The notes beneath the pieces were generated by a model. That model searched no databases, had not been told where the DNA came from, and worked only from the letters and a program-made list of their open reading frames with translations. Made by a program: the position numbers and the translations under genes. Of a stretch of 64,000 nt of DNA, positions 20,634 through 33,373 are shown in pieces. Origin of the DNA: a bacterium (GTDB lineage Bacteria; Sumerlaeota; Sumerlaeia; SLMS01; JAHLLQ01); NCBI GenBank assembly GCA_020444065.1, contig JAHLLQ010000002.1, forward strand, positions 682,001-746,000, written 5' to 3'. Every line of letters begins with the position of its first letter. Position 1 is the stretch's first letter.

Positions 20634-20750
20634 GCATCCGATTGTCTGCGAAATCCTCGCAGGCCATCGGTTGTTTGAAGTGAAGCACGCGCGCTCGAAA
20701 CCGCTCGCCGGATTCGGCGCAACCCGCACTCTTTACTAGGGACTTCGACC

Positions 20751-21275
20751 ATGAACGGGACATTGTTGTTGGCCGCATCTCCGATGGCGGAGATCGGCGG
20801 ACAGGTTCTCACCACCATCGTTACCTTCCTCGCCGTGCTTTGGGTGCTGAAGCTCCTGGCGTGGAAGCCGATTCTCGAATTACTCGACCAGCGGCGGGAA
20901 ACCGTCTCGTCCAAGTTCGAGGAAATCGATCGGAAGATGGGTGAAGCCAACACGCTGATCGCCGACTACGAAGAGCGGCTGAAGCGAATCGACGACGAGG
21001 CGCGCGAGCGCCACAACAAAGCCGTCGACGAAGGCCGCCAAATGGCCTCCGAGATTATCGAGAAGGCGCGCCACGAAGCAGAGAGCATCACGGTCAAGGC
21101 CAAGCAGGCTATGGACATGGAGCTCGAGAAGGCACGCCTGGAACTTCGCCGCGAAGTCGTCGAGATGACTCTCACGGCCACCGGCAAGCTCCTCTCCGTC
21201 TCGGTTGACGATGCCAAGCATCGCCAGCTCGTCGATGACTTCATCGCCGATATGGAGAAGCGGAAGAGCTCATGA
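20751..21275 (+). CDS. atpF: ATP synthase Fo subunit b
   Basis: Peripheral stalk subunit of 174 residues: one N-terminal membrane helix (about 18-36, then WKPILELLDQR) followed by a long charged coiled coil. It joins subunit a in the membrane to delta on top of F1. It is a single b gene, so the stalk should be a homodimer rather than the b/b' pair of photosynthetic bacteria. AGGGA precedes the ATG, and the end overlaps atpH by 4 bases. Confidence 0.95.
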   Translation: MNGTLLLAASPMAEIGGQVLTTIVTFLAVLWVLKLLAWKPILELLDQRRETVSSKFEEIDRKMGEANTLIADYEERLKRIDDEARERHNKAVDEGRQMASEIIEKARHEAESITVKAKQAMDMELEKARLELRREVVEMTLTATGKLLSVSVDDAKHRQLVDDFIADMEKRKSS

Positions 21276-21832
21276 GCAGAACTCGAGGAGATCTCGTGGC
21301 CGCGAAGAACTACGCCGAAGCGCTTTTCGAAGCCGCCCGTGACAAGGGCATCGACGAGCAAATCGACGGAGAGGCAGCAGCCTTCCTGAAGGCTCTTCAG
21401 GACACGCCGCAATTTGTGGCGTTTCTGGAAGGCCCGCACATTCCGCAGGGGAAGAAGATTCCCCACGTGGACAATGTGATGAAGGGGCGCTTCAATGTGC
21501 TACTGCGAAACTTCGTTCTGCTTCTTCTGCGGCGCGGACGAATCACTGCTCTCGAAGAGGCTCTCGAGCTCTATCGCGGGCTGTTCGAGAAATCCCGCGG
21601 GATCTCTCACGGCCGAGTCACCTCGGCTGTCGCTCTGGACGAGAAACAGCAGGCCGAGCTCAAGCTCGCCCTGCAGAATTTCACCGGGCTCTCGCTCAAC
21701 CTCGATTACGTGGTCGATCCGGACATCATCGGAGGCGTCGTCTTCAAAGCCGGCGATCTCCTGATCGATGATAGTCTGGAAGGTCAAATGGCCAGACTTC
21801 GCACTGAACTGATGAAAGCGCCCGTCAACTGA
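21272..21832 (+). CDS. atpH: ATP synthase F1 subunit delta
   Basis: A 186-residue OSCP-type delta subunit linking the b stalk to the alpha3beta3 head. The N-terminal helical domain starts [12 protein letters not shown], and the C-terminal domain has the conserved [21 protein letters not shown] signature. The ATGA overlap with atpF suggests translational coupling. Normal length and position. Confidence 0.95.
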   Translation: MSRTRGDLVAAKNYAEALFEAARDKGIDEQIDGEAAAFLKALQDTPQFVAFLEGPHIPQGKKIPHVDNVMKGRFNVLLRNFVLLLLRRGRITALEEALELYRGLFEKSRGISHGRVTSAVALDEKQQAELKLALQNFTGLSLNLDYVVDPDIIGGVVFKAGDLLIDDSLEGQMARLRTELMKAPVN

Positions 21833-21875
21833 CGGGAACCACTGCCAGCCATCGCTCTCGGGAGTATTAATACCA

Positions 21876-23399
21876 ATGGCAATTCATGCGGACGAAATTG
21901 CTTCGATTCTGAAAAAAGAACTCGAAAGCTTCGAAACGGGACTCGACGTCGATAGCGTTGGAACCGTGCTGCGAGTGGGCGACTCGATCGCCACCGTGTA
22001 CGGACTCAACAACGCCATGATGGGCGAGTTGCTCGAATTCCCCGGCGGACTGAAGGGAATGGTGCTCAACCTGGAGGAGAACTCCGTGGGCGTCGTTCTA
22101 TTCGGAATCGACACGGAAATCAAAGAGGGCGACACGGTGCGGCGCACCAACCGCATCATGGAAGTGCCCGTCGGAGAAGCCGTCATCGGCCGCGTGGTCA
22201 ACTCCCTCGGCGAGCCCATCGATGGCAAGGGCCCGATCGCGGCCAAGGAACACTGGCCCATCGAGCGCCCCGCGCCGAACGTTCTCGCTCGTAAGGGCGT
22301 GCACGAGCCCCTGATGACTGGTCTCAAGGCCGTCGACTCGATGATCCCCATCGGCCGCGGACAGCGCGAGCTCATCATTGGCGACCGCCAGACCGGCAAG
22401 ACGGCCATCGCCATCGACGCGATCATCAACCAGAAGGGGCAGGACGTTCACTGCTTCTACGTCGCTGTCGGCCAGAAGGCCTCGTCTGTGGCAGGCGTCG
22501 TTGCGACGCTTGAGGAAAACGGGGCGATGGATTACACGACGGTGATCTGCGCGTCTGCCGACGAGCCCGCCTCGCTGCAGTATATCGCACCCTACACCGG
22601 CGTTACGATGGCGGAGTACTTCCGCGATCAGAGCAAGCACGCGCTCGTCGTTTACGACGACTTGTCGAAACAGGCCGCTGCGTATCGTACGCTTTCGCTG
22701 CTGCTTCGTCGTCCGCCCGGCCGCGAAGCTTATCCCGGCGACGTCTTCTACCTGCACTCCCGCTTGCTCGAGCGCGCTGCCAAGCTCAGCGACGAGTTGG
22801 GCGCCGGTTCTCTGACGGCTCTGCCGATCATTGAAACACAGGCCGGCGACGTGTCCGCGTACATTCCGACCAACGTGATCTCGATTACCGACGGACAGAT
22901 CTACCTCGAACCCGACCTGTTCTATCGTGGCGTTCGTCCGGCCATTAACGTCGGTCTGTCCGTGTCTCGTGTGGGTGGTTCCGCCCAGACGAAGGCCATG
23001 AAGGCCGTCGGTGGTAAGCTGCGCCTCGAGTTGGCCCAGTTCCGTGAACTGGAAGCCTTCGCGCAGTTCGGCTCCGACCTCGACAAAGCCACGCAGCAGC
23101 AGCTCACGCGCGGTGCGCGCCTCGTCGAGATCCTGAAGCAGGGCCAGTACGCGCCGCTTCCGCTCTCCGAGCAGGTGCTCGAGATCTTCACTGGTACCAA
23201 TGGCTACGCGGACAGCATCGACGTTGAGAGGACGACTGAGTTCATCACCGGCCTGAAGGCCTATGTGAACGAGAAATATCCCGACATCCTGCACTCGATC
23301 CAGGAGCAGAAGGTCCTGTCCGACGACTTGCAGGAGAAGATGCACAAGGCCTGCAAAGAGTATCAGGAGAAGTTCCTGCAGGAAAACGCGTCCGAGTAA
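21876..23399 (+). CDS. atpA: ATP synthase F1 subunit alpha
   Basis: 507 residues; the non-catalytic nucleotide-binding subunit of the F1 head. The P-loop is [11 protein letters not shown] (about residue 170), with [13 protein letters not shown] as the Walker B region and [18 protein letters not shown] carrying the conserved arginine that reaches into the beta active site. Length and all domains are normal. ATG start after GGGAG. Confidence 0.98.
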   Translation: MAIHADEIASILKKELESFETGLDVDSVGTVLRVGDSIATVYGLNNAMMGELLEFPGGLKGMVLNLEENSVGVVLFGIDTEIKEGDTVRRTNRIMEVPVGEAVIGRVVNSLGEPIDGKGPIAAKEHWPIERPAPNVLARKGVHEPLMTGLKAVDSMIPIGRGQRELIIGDRQTGKTAIAIDAIINQKGQDVHCFYVAVGQKASSVAGVVATLEENGAMDYTTVICASADEPASLQYIAPYTGVTMAEYFRDQSKHALVVYDDLSKQAAAYRTLSLLLRRPPGREAYPGDVFYLHSRLLERAAKLSDELGAGSLTALPIIETQAGDVSAYIPTNVISITDGQIYLEPDLFYRGVRPAINVGLSVSRVGGSAQTKAMKAVGGKLRLELAQFRELEAFAQFGSDLDKATQQQLTRGARLVEILKQGQYAPLPLSEQVLEIFTGTNGYADSIDVERTTEFITGLKAYVNEKYPDILHSIQEQKVLSDDLQEKMHKACKEYQEKFLQENASE

Positions 23400-23442
23400 C
23401 CGAAACGGGACCCACACCCTCGCATCAAGGCGATAGGTAACG

Positions 23443-25802
<2,360 letters not shown>

Positions 25803-25817
25803 CCGAAAGAGTAACCC

Positions 25818-26105
25818 ATGGCTGACTTTCATCTCCAGATCGTGACGCGCCAGCAGGCCGTGTTCGACGAACCCGTCACCGCACTGACGTTGCCGGGCGA
25901 GGACGGTTATTTCGGCATCCTGGCCCATCACGCGCCGATCGTCTCGGTGCTCAAGGAAGGCGATGCCGTCCTCCGGCAGGGCACCCGAGAGCAGACCATC
26001 CACATCGAGGGCGGATTCCTCGAGATGAGCCACAATCGGGCGACCCTTTTGTGTCATGGTTTGCAGGGATTGCAGGCCGCCGCTGCGGCCTCGGAAGACG
26101 AATAG
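25818..26105 (+). CDS. atpC: ATP synthase F1 subunit epsilon, short form
   Basis: A 95-residue epsilon subunit. The N-terminal beta-sandwich that binds gamma and the c ring is present (VFDEPVTALTLPGEDG, LAHHAPIVSVL). The protein stops right after it with a short Ala-rich acidic tail. The C-terminal two-helix domain that inhibits ATP hydrolysis in E. coli (139 residues) is absent. No frameshift is visible and a terminator follows, so the short form appears real. Short epsilons are known in a few groups such as green sulfur bacteria. Confidence 0.93.
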   Translation: MADFHLQIVTRQQAVFDEPVTALTLPGEDGYFGILAHHAPIVSVLKEGDAVLRQGTREQTIHIEGGFLEMSHNRATLLCHGLQGLQAAAAASEDE

Positions 26106-26140
26106 GTCGCCGCGATATCCTCAGTATAACGACAATCTGA

Positions 26141-26174
26141 CGGGCCGAGAGACACCTCTCGGTCCGTTTTCTTT
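26141..26174 (+). terminator. Terminator of the ATP synthase operon
   Basis: An 11-bp stem (CGGGCCGAGAG / CTCTCGGTCCG, one G-U pair) with loop ACAC is followed by TTTTCTTT. Confidence 0.88.
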
Positions 26175-26203
26175 GGCATTCCACGGTCCAATCTGCGGAA
26201 TTT

Positions 26204-26225
26204 GCGTACTATCGTACGATTACGC
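26204..26225. promoter_or_regulatory. Palindromic operator candidate upstream of pckA
   Basis: The perfect 10-base palindrome ATCGTACGAT (26211-26220) is flanked by GCGTA and TACGC, extending the symmetry with a 2-base offset. Having no loop, it looks like a protein-binding site rather than an RNA hairpin. Confidence 0.4.
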
Positions 26226-26244
26226 TTTTAGTGCGGGGGAACCG

Positions 26245-26253
26245 TGTGGATAA
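26245..26253 (-). promoter_or_regulatory. DnaA-box consensus sequence
   Basis: TGTGGATAA is the exact complement of TTATCCACA, the strong DnaA box. It is a single copy; no cluster or AT-rich unwinding region is nearby, so this is not evidence for an origin. Confidence 0.35.
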
Positions 26254-26291
26254 CCCAAGTACGAATTGTCGCGTGGAAGTGGTTAGGCCTT

Positions 26292-26321
26292 GAGAAAAAA
26301 TTCACAAACTGGGCCTTGACT
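26292..26321 (+). promoter_or_regulatory. Putative upstream element and -35 of pckA
   Basis: GAGAAAAAATTCACAAACT (26292-26310) is followed after 5 bases by TTGACT (26316-26321). It matches the element before the atp operon (18380-18410) at all but one position, with almost the same distance to the -35. The -10 match (TTACTT, 26339) is weak. Confidence 0.45.
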
Positions 26322-26525
26322 GGCTGCCAGCGCCTCGATTACTTTCCGCCCTGCTTTAGGGCAGGGCAAAAACTTTGACGGGAAACTCTAGCAAAGTTCA
26401 GCCAATCTCGCCGCAGAACACCACTTCTGTACCGAGATTGCACAAAAACCCGGCCAGAATCATCGGGAACACCCCTGGGTTCGGCCAAGAATTCGGTAGA
26501 ACGCCATTTTCTCAGGAGCAGGGCA

Positions 26526-28118
<1,593 letters not shown>

Positions 28119-28145
28119 TCTCCTTGGACCAAACTGAAGTCCTCG

Positions 28146-28176
28146 CCGGCCCCGGGTTCGCCCGGGGCCGGTTTTC
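28146..28176 (+). terminator. Terminator of pckA
   Basis: A perfect 11-bp stem (CCGGCCCCGGG / CCCGGGGCCGG) capped by a stable TTCG tetraloop, then TTTTCT. Confidence 0.9.
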
Positions 28177-28284
28177 TGTCACGACGCACGGCTCTGATTG
28201 CCCCCTCCCTGCTTGAGACTGAATACTCCCTCCGGTTTCCCGTAGAATAGCCAGAACGTCTCTTTGCCCGGAGGGCTACTCGAT

Positions 28285-28662
28285 ATGTCTTACGATCCCC
28301 AGAATCCGCAGTCGCCACCTCCCTATCCACCGGATCAGGGATATGGGTACCAGCAGCCCCAGCCTTGGCCGCAGCAGGTTCGAACCAATACGATGGCAGT
28401 CATGAGCCTCGTTATGGGGATCCTCGGATTCTTCGGCCTCGGCTGCATCGGTGGAATCCTTGCCATCATTTTCGCGAATATCGCGGACGATCAGATCGCC
28501 AGAAGTCAGAACATGGAAACCGGCGAGGGCATGGCCAAGGCCGGCAGAATCCTGGGGTGGATCAACATCATCTTAGCAGTTGTTGGCATTCTCATCGCCG
28601 CGGTCATCTTCCTTTTCGTCATCGTGGGCGCGGCTGCAGCCCCTGCGCTCTCCGGGCAATAG
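28285..28662 (+). CDS. DUF4190-like small membrane protein
   Basis: 125 residues. The first 40 are a disordered Pro/Gln/Tyr-rich tail (PQNPQSPPPYPPDQGYGYQQ), followed by two membrane helices (about 45-70 and 92-118) enclosing a short loop with the MAKAGRILGWIN motif of DUF4190-type proteins. Function unknown for the family. ATG 28285 is preceded by GGAGGG; a possible -10 (TAGAAT, 28243) lies about 40 bases upstream. The S1 gene begins 143 bases downstream. Confidence 0.75.
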   Translation: MSYDPQNPQSPPPYPPDQGYGYQQPQPWPQQVRTNTMAVMSLVMGILGFFGLGCIGGILAIIFANIADDQIARSQNMETGEGMAKAGRILGWINIILAVVGILIAAVIFLFVIVGAAAAPALSGQ

Positions 28663-28805
28663 GCGCCCGTCTTCCCCATGGGCGAAAAACTCGCCGCAGT
28701 GGTGCATCTCTTGTTGAAACGCCGGGGGGCGTGGGAAGACGCTTGCTCCCGTTTCGGGGCACCCCGTGCCCACTCCCCAAAATGAACCCATCACCAGAGG
28801 ACCCC

Positions 28806-30581
28806 ATGTCGGAAGATCAGATGAAAGACGCCATGTTCGACGAGGAAAAGAACTCGGACATCCCCGAGGACGAGCCTCGCGAAGAATCCACGGAAGAGGA
28901 CGACGAGTTCGCCGCCCTCCTGGACCAACACCTCCCGGAATCCGCCCCCAAGACCATGGGCGAGCTCTTCGATGCCACGGTTGTCGGCATCCTCGAAGAC
29001 GCCGTGCTTCTTGACTACGGCTCAAAGGAAGAAGCCGCCATCGCGATCGGCGAGTTCCTGGATGCCCGCGGCAATCCGACCGTCAACATCGGCGATCGCG
29101 TTCGCATCCTGATGACAGGTTGGGATGAGAACGGGAATCCGGATATGAGCTACCGGAAAGCCCGCGCCGCCCAGGCCGTGCGCATGGTTGCTGAAGCTTG
29201 GGAGAAGAAGGTCCCCGTGCGCGGCGTGATTTCCGAAGCTGTGAAGGGTGGCGTCGTTGTCGACATTGGCATGCGCGCGTTCATGCCGGGCAGCCATGTC
29301 GACCTGTTCCGTGTTGGCGATCTGTCGACCATGGTTGGACAGGATATCGAGGCGCACATTCTGGATTTCGACCCGGACCGCAAGCGCGTCGTGCTTTCTC
29401 GCCGTCAACTCCTGGCGGAGCGCCGCGAGAAGAGCCAGTTGGAGTTCCTTTCCACTGTCGCCGCCGGCCAGAATCTGAAGGGCAAGGTTCGTGACGTCTT
29501 GGACTTCGGCGCATTCGTTGAACTCGAAGGCGGCGCAGAGGGCCTTGTCCCCCGCAGCGAACTATCCTGGGATCGCGCCAGCCATCCCAGCGAGATCGTT
29601 GCACCCGGCCAGGAAATCGACGTCAAGGTTCTCGATGTTTCACCCGAAACGGGCAAGATCACGCTTTCTCGCAAGCGCCTGAATCGCGATCCGTGGGAGA
29701 CGATCAACGACATCTTCCCCGCCGGCTCCACCGTGAAGGGCAAGGTCGTTGGAATCCAGAGCTTCGGCGCCTTCGTTCAACTCCAGGAAGGCATTACCGG
29801 CTTGCTCCACGTCTCCGATCTGTCCTGGGAGTCCAGCGAAAAGAAGGTCGAAGACGAGTTCCAGGTGGGCGACGAAGTGACCTGCCAGGTCATTGAAGTC
29901 GACCAGGAGAAGAAGCGTCTCTCCCTAAGCCTGAAGCACCTCTCCCGCGATCCGTGGATGGACATTGAGGCCCAGTACCCGGTCGGTACGCGCCACAAAG
30001 GCACCGTCACCGGCCTGCGTGAGTTCGGCGCTTTCGTGAAGATCTCCGACAATGTTGAGGGACTTCTGCACATCAGCGATCTGAGTTGGACCACGCGGCC
30101 GAACCACCCGAGCGATCTCCTGAAAGAAGGCCAGGAGATTGAAGTCGTGGTTTTGGAGCTGGACCGTAACCGTAGGCGAATCAGTCTTGGAATGAAGCAG
30201 CTCAGTGAGTCCCCATTCCAGGGATTCGTGGATGCGCATCCCGCCGGTTCCGTCGTGAACGGCAAGGTCACTCGCGTCGCCGGCTTTGGCGCATTCGTCG
30301 AAGTCGCCCCCGGCGTCGAGGGTCTAGTCCATATCAGCGAGCTCGACGTTGCCCGCGTCGAATCGGCCGAGAAGGTCGTCCGCGTGGATCAGGAGATTCC
30401 CGTCAAGGTTTTGAAGATCGACCCGGACAAGGGACGGATCTCGCTGTCTCGCAAGCAGGCTCTTGACCAGATCGAGCGCGAGAATATCAAGCAGTACATG
30501 AAGAAGGAAGACGAGAAGACCGTCGGCTCCGGCCTCGGCGATCTGTTGCGTGCCGCGATGGAGAAGAAGGGGAAGAAGTAA
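28806..30581 (+). CDS. rpsA: 30S ribosomal protein S1
   Basis: 591 residues with an acidic N-terminal tail (about 45 residues rich in Glu and Asp) and six consecutive S1/OB RNA-binding repeats. The first two are the divergent ribosome-binding pair. The last four carry the classical pattern GxVxxxxxFGAFVxL..GxxGLxHxSDLSW (for example VRDVLDFGAFVELEG, VVGIQSFGAFVQLQE, VTGLREFGAFVKISD, VTRVAGFGAFVEVAP). S1 helps load mRNAs with weak SD sequences. ATG 28806 follows AGAGG; ATG 28782 is an alternative. The YfhO-like gene begins 6 bases after the stop. Confidence 0.95.
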   Translation: MSEDQMKDAMFDEEKNSDIPEDEPREESTEEDDEFAALLDQHLPESAPKTMGELFDATVVGILEDAVLLDYGSKEEAAIAIGEFLDARGNPTVNIGDRVRILMTGWDENGNPDMSYRKARAAQAVRMVAEAWEKKVPVRGVISEAVKGGVVVDIGMRAFMPGSHVDLFRVGDLSTMVGQDIEAHILDFDPDRKRVVLSRRQLLAERREKSQLEFLSTVAAGQNLKGKVRDVLDFGAFVELEGGAEGLVPRSELSWDRASHPSEIVAPGQEIDVKVLDVSPETGKITLSRKRLNRDPWETINDIFPAGSTVKGKVVGIQSFGAFVQLQEGITGLLHVSDLSWESSEKKVEDEFQVGDEVTCQVIEVDQEKKRLSLSLKHLSRDPWMDIEAQYPVGTRHKGTVTGLREFGAFVKISDNVEGLLHISDLSWTTRPNHPSDLLKEGQEIEVVVLELDRNRRRISLGMKQLSESPFQGFVDAHPAGSVVNGKVTRVAGFGAFVEVAPGVEGLVHISELDVARVESAEKVVRVDQEIPVKVLKIDPDKGRISLSRKQALDQIERENIKQYMKKEDEKTVGSGLGDLLRAAMEKKGKK

Positions 30582-30587
30582 GTTCCC

Positions 30588-32756
30588 GTGACCGCCAGAC
30601 TTCGAACGTTCCTGCGCCACGACGGCCCGCTTCTGCTGGTGCTCGTCGTGGCGCCGGTTCTTTATTGGTGGCCGTTACTGGCGGGATACCTGCCCGACTT
30701 CATGGACGTTGTCGCGCAGCTCTATCCCATGCGCCTCGAAGCCGCCCGCCAGTTCCACAGCGGCACGCTTCCGCTTTGGATGCCGACCCTCTTGTCCGGC
30801 ACGCCGCTGGCCGCCGACCCACAGATCGCTGTCTGGTACCCACCGCTCTGGCTGCTCTTCCTGGTGCCAGGCGTTCTGACGAACGGACTCGTCATTCTAT
30901 TTCACTACGTCTGGGCCGGGTGGGGAATGTACGCCTGGACCCGCCGCTTGGGCCACTGGCGAAGCGCAGCGCTTTTCGCGGCGCTGGCTTTCCAGTTTGG
31001 CTCGATGATGGTCAGTCGAATCGCTCTTCAGCCGCATCTCTTCGCCGTCGCTTGGGTGCCTTGGATTTTCCTGAGCGCTGAGTTCGCCGCCCATGCGGCT
31101 GCGCACCAGAGGCGCGGTGCCTGGCGCAGCGGGGGAGTGCTCGCGGCCTCGGTCTTCATCGCGCTGCAATTGCTGGCCGGAGCGCCCCAGATCAGCTACT
31201 ACACCGCAATCCTCTTGCCGATCTATTGGCTCGGTCGCGCATTCCAGCAAGCCCCCAAACGGCGCCGAGGACGCGTGCTCGCTCTTGCCGCCGCTCAAGG
31301 CCTCGCAGCCGGTGCCCTCGCGGCTGCGCTGGCGGCAATCCAGTTGCTTCCGACGCTCGATTTTCTCGATCAGGCCAGCCGCGGCGAGATCGGCCTCGAT
31401 CAACTTCGCACGCAAGGCCTCGGAGGATCCTTCCTGTGGACTTCGCTGATTGGTTTCTCCGGTACGCCGCTTGAGGACACTGACTCCATCAATGCGATCG
31501 GCTTCGGAGCACTGGCGCTCATCCCGTTGGCACTCTTCCGCCGAAAGACCGCGAAGCCGGCGATTCTGCTTCTTGTGATCGGCGTGCTCAGTTACGTGTT
31601 GGCACTGGGCGTACTGGCACCCGTGTGGGCGAAGATCCTTCCGCTGTACGACGGGTTTCACGCACCGCGGCGAGCGCTCATCATCTGGTCCGTTGTCGGA
31701 CCGGCGGCGGCCGGACTGGGCGCAGCGAATCTGATCGTGTTCTTCCGTCGACGGCGACTTCCGCGCATCGCAGCGATCGCGGCCTTGATGATTCTGCTCG
31801 GCGGGGGAGTGTGGATTCTGCCGCGCCTCGAACGCGTCTTCACAACGCCGGAGCGATTCGATCCCGATCCTGAGATCGCCTCGATCATCCGCGACAGCGG
31901 GCGGCGTTTCCTGACGCTCGATCCCACGATGGCGTACTCCTACGATTCGCGCCGACCGGACTTCGGCCTGTCGCTGTTGCCCGATCTCGCGGCGTGGCAA
32001 GACGTGCAGGATGCGCAAGGCTACAATCCGCTTCTACTCGAACGGTATGCTGTCGCCACGCGATTTGGATCCGGCCGAGTCATCCAGTTGTACCCTTCGC
32101 ACGGCGCATTCATGACGAACCCGAACTCGAACCTGCTTCGCGTGCTCGCCGTGCAGCACCTGGTTGGAAGGTGGGATTACTTCCGTCCCGAGTACCGCTT
32201 CCCCGGGACGGGTGGCATTGGAATCGAGCAACTCGCGCAGAATGTGGAAGTCATCGTCGACAACCCCCGCTGGCCGCTTTCGCGTTTCAAGGAAGACCGA
32301 CCGATGGCGTGGATCGTTCCGCGCGCCGTGGCGGTAGAGACGCCCGAGCAAGCCCTTCGCGGAGCCATGGCCAACGACCCTTACGAAATCGCATTCGTCG
32401 AAAGCGAAATCGCGCCTTGGCTCCGAGGAGCCATCCCTGCCGTGACATCCGCGGAGTGGGTTGATGCGCGAACATTCGATGTGACTCTGGAGTCGCCACT
32501 GCCCGACATCGCGACGGTCGTCGTCTCAATTCCATGGTGCCGTGGCTGGCAGGCAGAGAATGAAAATGGAGACCTGCTGGAACTCGTCCCGGCGGACGGA
32601 GTCATCATCGGCATCCTCGCCGATCCTGGCACCACGATGATTCGCCTTCGCTACGAGCCGAAGTCTTTTCAGCAGGGCGTCATGATCACATTCGGCGCAC
32701 TCCTCCTCCTCGGCGCCGGCCTGGCCAAACGCCGGCGCGAGTGTTACTCGCGATAG
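30588..32756 (+). CDS. YfhO-type multi-spanning membrane protein
   Basis: 722 residues with about 11-13 membrane helices and two larger extracytoplasmic parts. The N-terminal GDFVAQ-like region (LPDFMDVVAQLYPMRLEA) and the C-terminal beta domain with VVSIPWCRGWQ, PADGVIIGIL and IRLRYEPKSFQQG match the YfhO family, GT-C-like proteins proposed to transfer sugars from lipid carriers to cell-wall polymers. GTG start 6 bases after the S1 gene. Its last 13 bases overlap the convergent gene at 32744. Family call good, substrate unknown. Confidence 0.82.
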   Translation: MTARLRTFLRHDGPLLLVLVVAPVLYWWPLLAGYLPDFMDVVAQLYPMRLEAARQFHSGTLPLWMPTLLSGTPLAADPQIAVWYPPLWLLFLVPGVLTNGLVILFHYVWAGWGMYAWTRRLGHWRSAALFAALAFQFGSMMVSRIALQPHLFAVAWVPWIFLSAEFAAHAAAHQRRGAWRSGGVLAASVFIALQLLAGAPQISYYTAILLPIYWLGRAFQQAPKRRRGRVLALAAAQGLAAGALAAALAAIQLLPTLDFLDQASRGEIGLDQLRTQGLGGSFLWTSLIGFSGTPLEDTDSINAIGFGALALIPLALFRRKTAKPAILLLVIGVLSYVLALGVLAPVWAKILPLYDGFHAPRRALIIWSVVGPAAAGLGAANLIVFFRRRRLPRIAAIAALMILLGGGVWILPRLERVFTTPERFDPDPEIASIIRDSGRRFLTLDPTMAYSYDSRRPDFGLSLLPDLAAWQDVQDAQGYNPLLLERYAVATRFGSGRVIQLYPSHGAFMTNPNSNLLRVLAVQHLVGRWDYFRPEYRFPGTGGIGIEQLAQNVEVIVDNPRWPLSRFKEDRPMAWIVPRAVAVETPEQALRGAMANDPYEIAFVESEIAPWLRGAIPAVTSAEWVDARTFDVTLESPLPDIATVVVSIPWCRGWQAENENGDLLELVPADGVIIGILADPGTTMIRLRYEPKSFQQGVMITFGALLLLGAGLAKRRRECYSR

Positions 32757-33364
32757 GGATAGGCGCGCACGAAGTGACCGCGCAATACCCCCGGAATCAA
32801 GACTATCACGGCCACTCCAACAACGAGTGCGAACAAGACTGTCAGGAAACTGACGAAGATCACAGCGGTTCTGCCCCACGGTGCCACCCACAATGCGATG
32901 ATTAAGACCGCCTCCTTTAGTAGCCAGACAATGCCAAGGGCAGGCGACGAGAATAGCACTGCGAGAGGTTCTGTCCAGTAGGAGAGGTCCTTGTTCCGCC
33001 GACACGCCTGGAGACAACAGCCCCAGACAACTCCGTAACACCAGAAGGTTGCTGGCAGCAGGCATGCCGCGCCAACGAATAGCCCCACGAAGACCTTAGA
33101 GATCAGGTTGCTGGGGACGATCGGTCCCACAATCCAGCCCCCCACAATGCCGACTCCCCCCATCGTAATCGCAGCATTCAAGGCCCACTGCGACGTTCTC
33201 TTCGTTCGCTCTGCCAGATCGTGCGCAGTCGCTGCGCCGGCCAGCGTTAAGTCCCGCCGGCGCGTGGGATTCAACTCGCGGCGCATTCCGTGACACAGCA
33301 AGCCCGCTATCATCGACAGACTGCCGAAGAGCATGATCACGAAGGAGATCATAGCCACAGTCAT
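32744..33364 (-). CDS. Membrane protein of unknown function, paralogue 1
   Basis: 206 residues with four or five membrane helices (about 5-24, 62-85, 90-112, 140-160, 172-195). It shares with the adjacent gene at 33374 the N-terminal motif CHGxRRExxPTRRRDxT, a central LSYWTEPLAVLFSSPA-like block and the exact ending FVRAYPYRE, so the two are tandem duplicates. The Arg-rich PTRRRD loop and the Arg-Tyr C-terminus are probably cytoplasmic. I do not recognise the family. The 3' end overlaps the YfhO-type gene tail to tail. Confidence 0.7.
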   Translation of the reverse strand: MTVAMISFVIMLFGSLSMIAGLLCHGMRRELNPTRRRDLTLAGAATAHDLAERTKRTSQWALNAAITMGGVGIVGGWIVGPIVPSNLISKVFVGLFVGAACLLPATFWCYGVVWGCCLQACRRNKDLSYWTEPLAVLFSSPALGIVWLLKEAVLIIALWVAPWGRTAVIFVSFLTVLFALVVGVAVIVLIPGVLRGHFVRAYPYRE

Positions 33365-33373
33365 CGTGCATCC

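Larger units (their letters stand above)
26106..26525. other. Intergenic region upstream of pckA (420 bases)
   Basis: Holds, in order, the atp operon terminator, a 10-bp perfect palindrome, a consensus DnaA box, the A-rich promoter element shared with the atp operon, a small hairpin (GCCCTGC/GCAGGGC, 26348-26367) and the pckA ribosome binding site (AGGAGCAGGG, about 26514). No gene is supported here. Confidence 0.6.

Noticed and set aside
26245-26253. Replication origin near the DnaA box
   Set aside because: Only one box, no cluster, no AT-rich unwinding element, and no dnaA, dnaN or gidA nearby.
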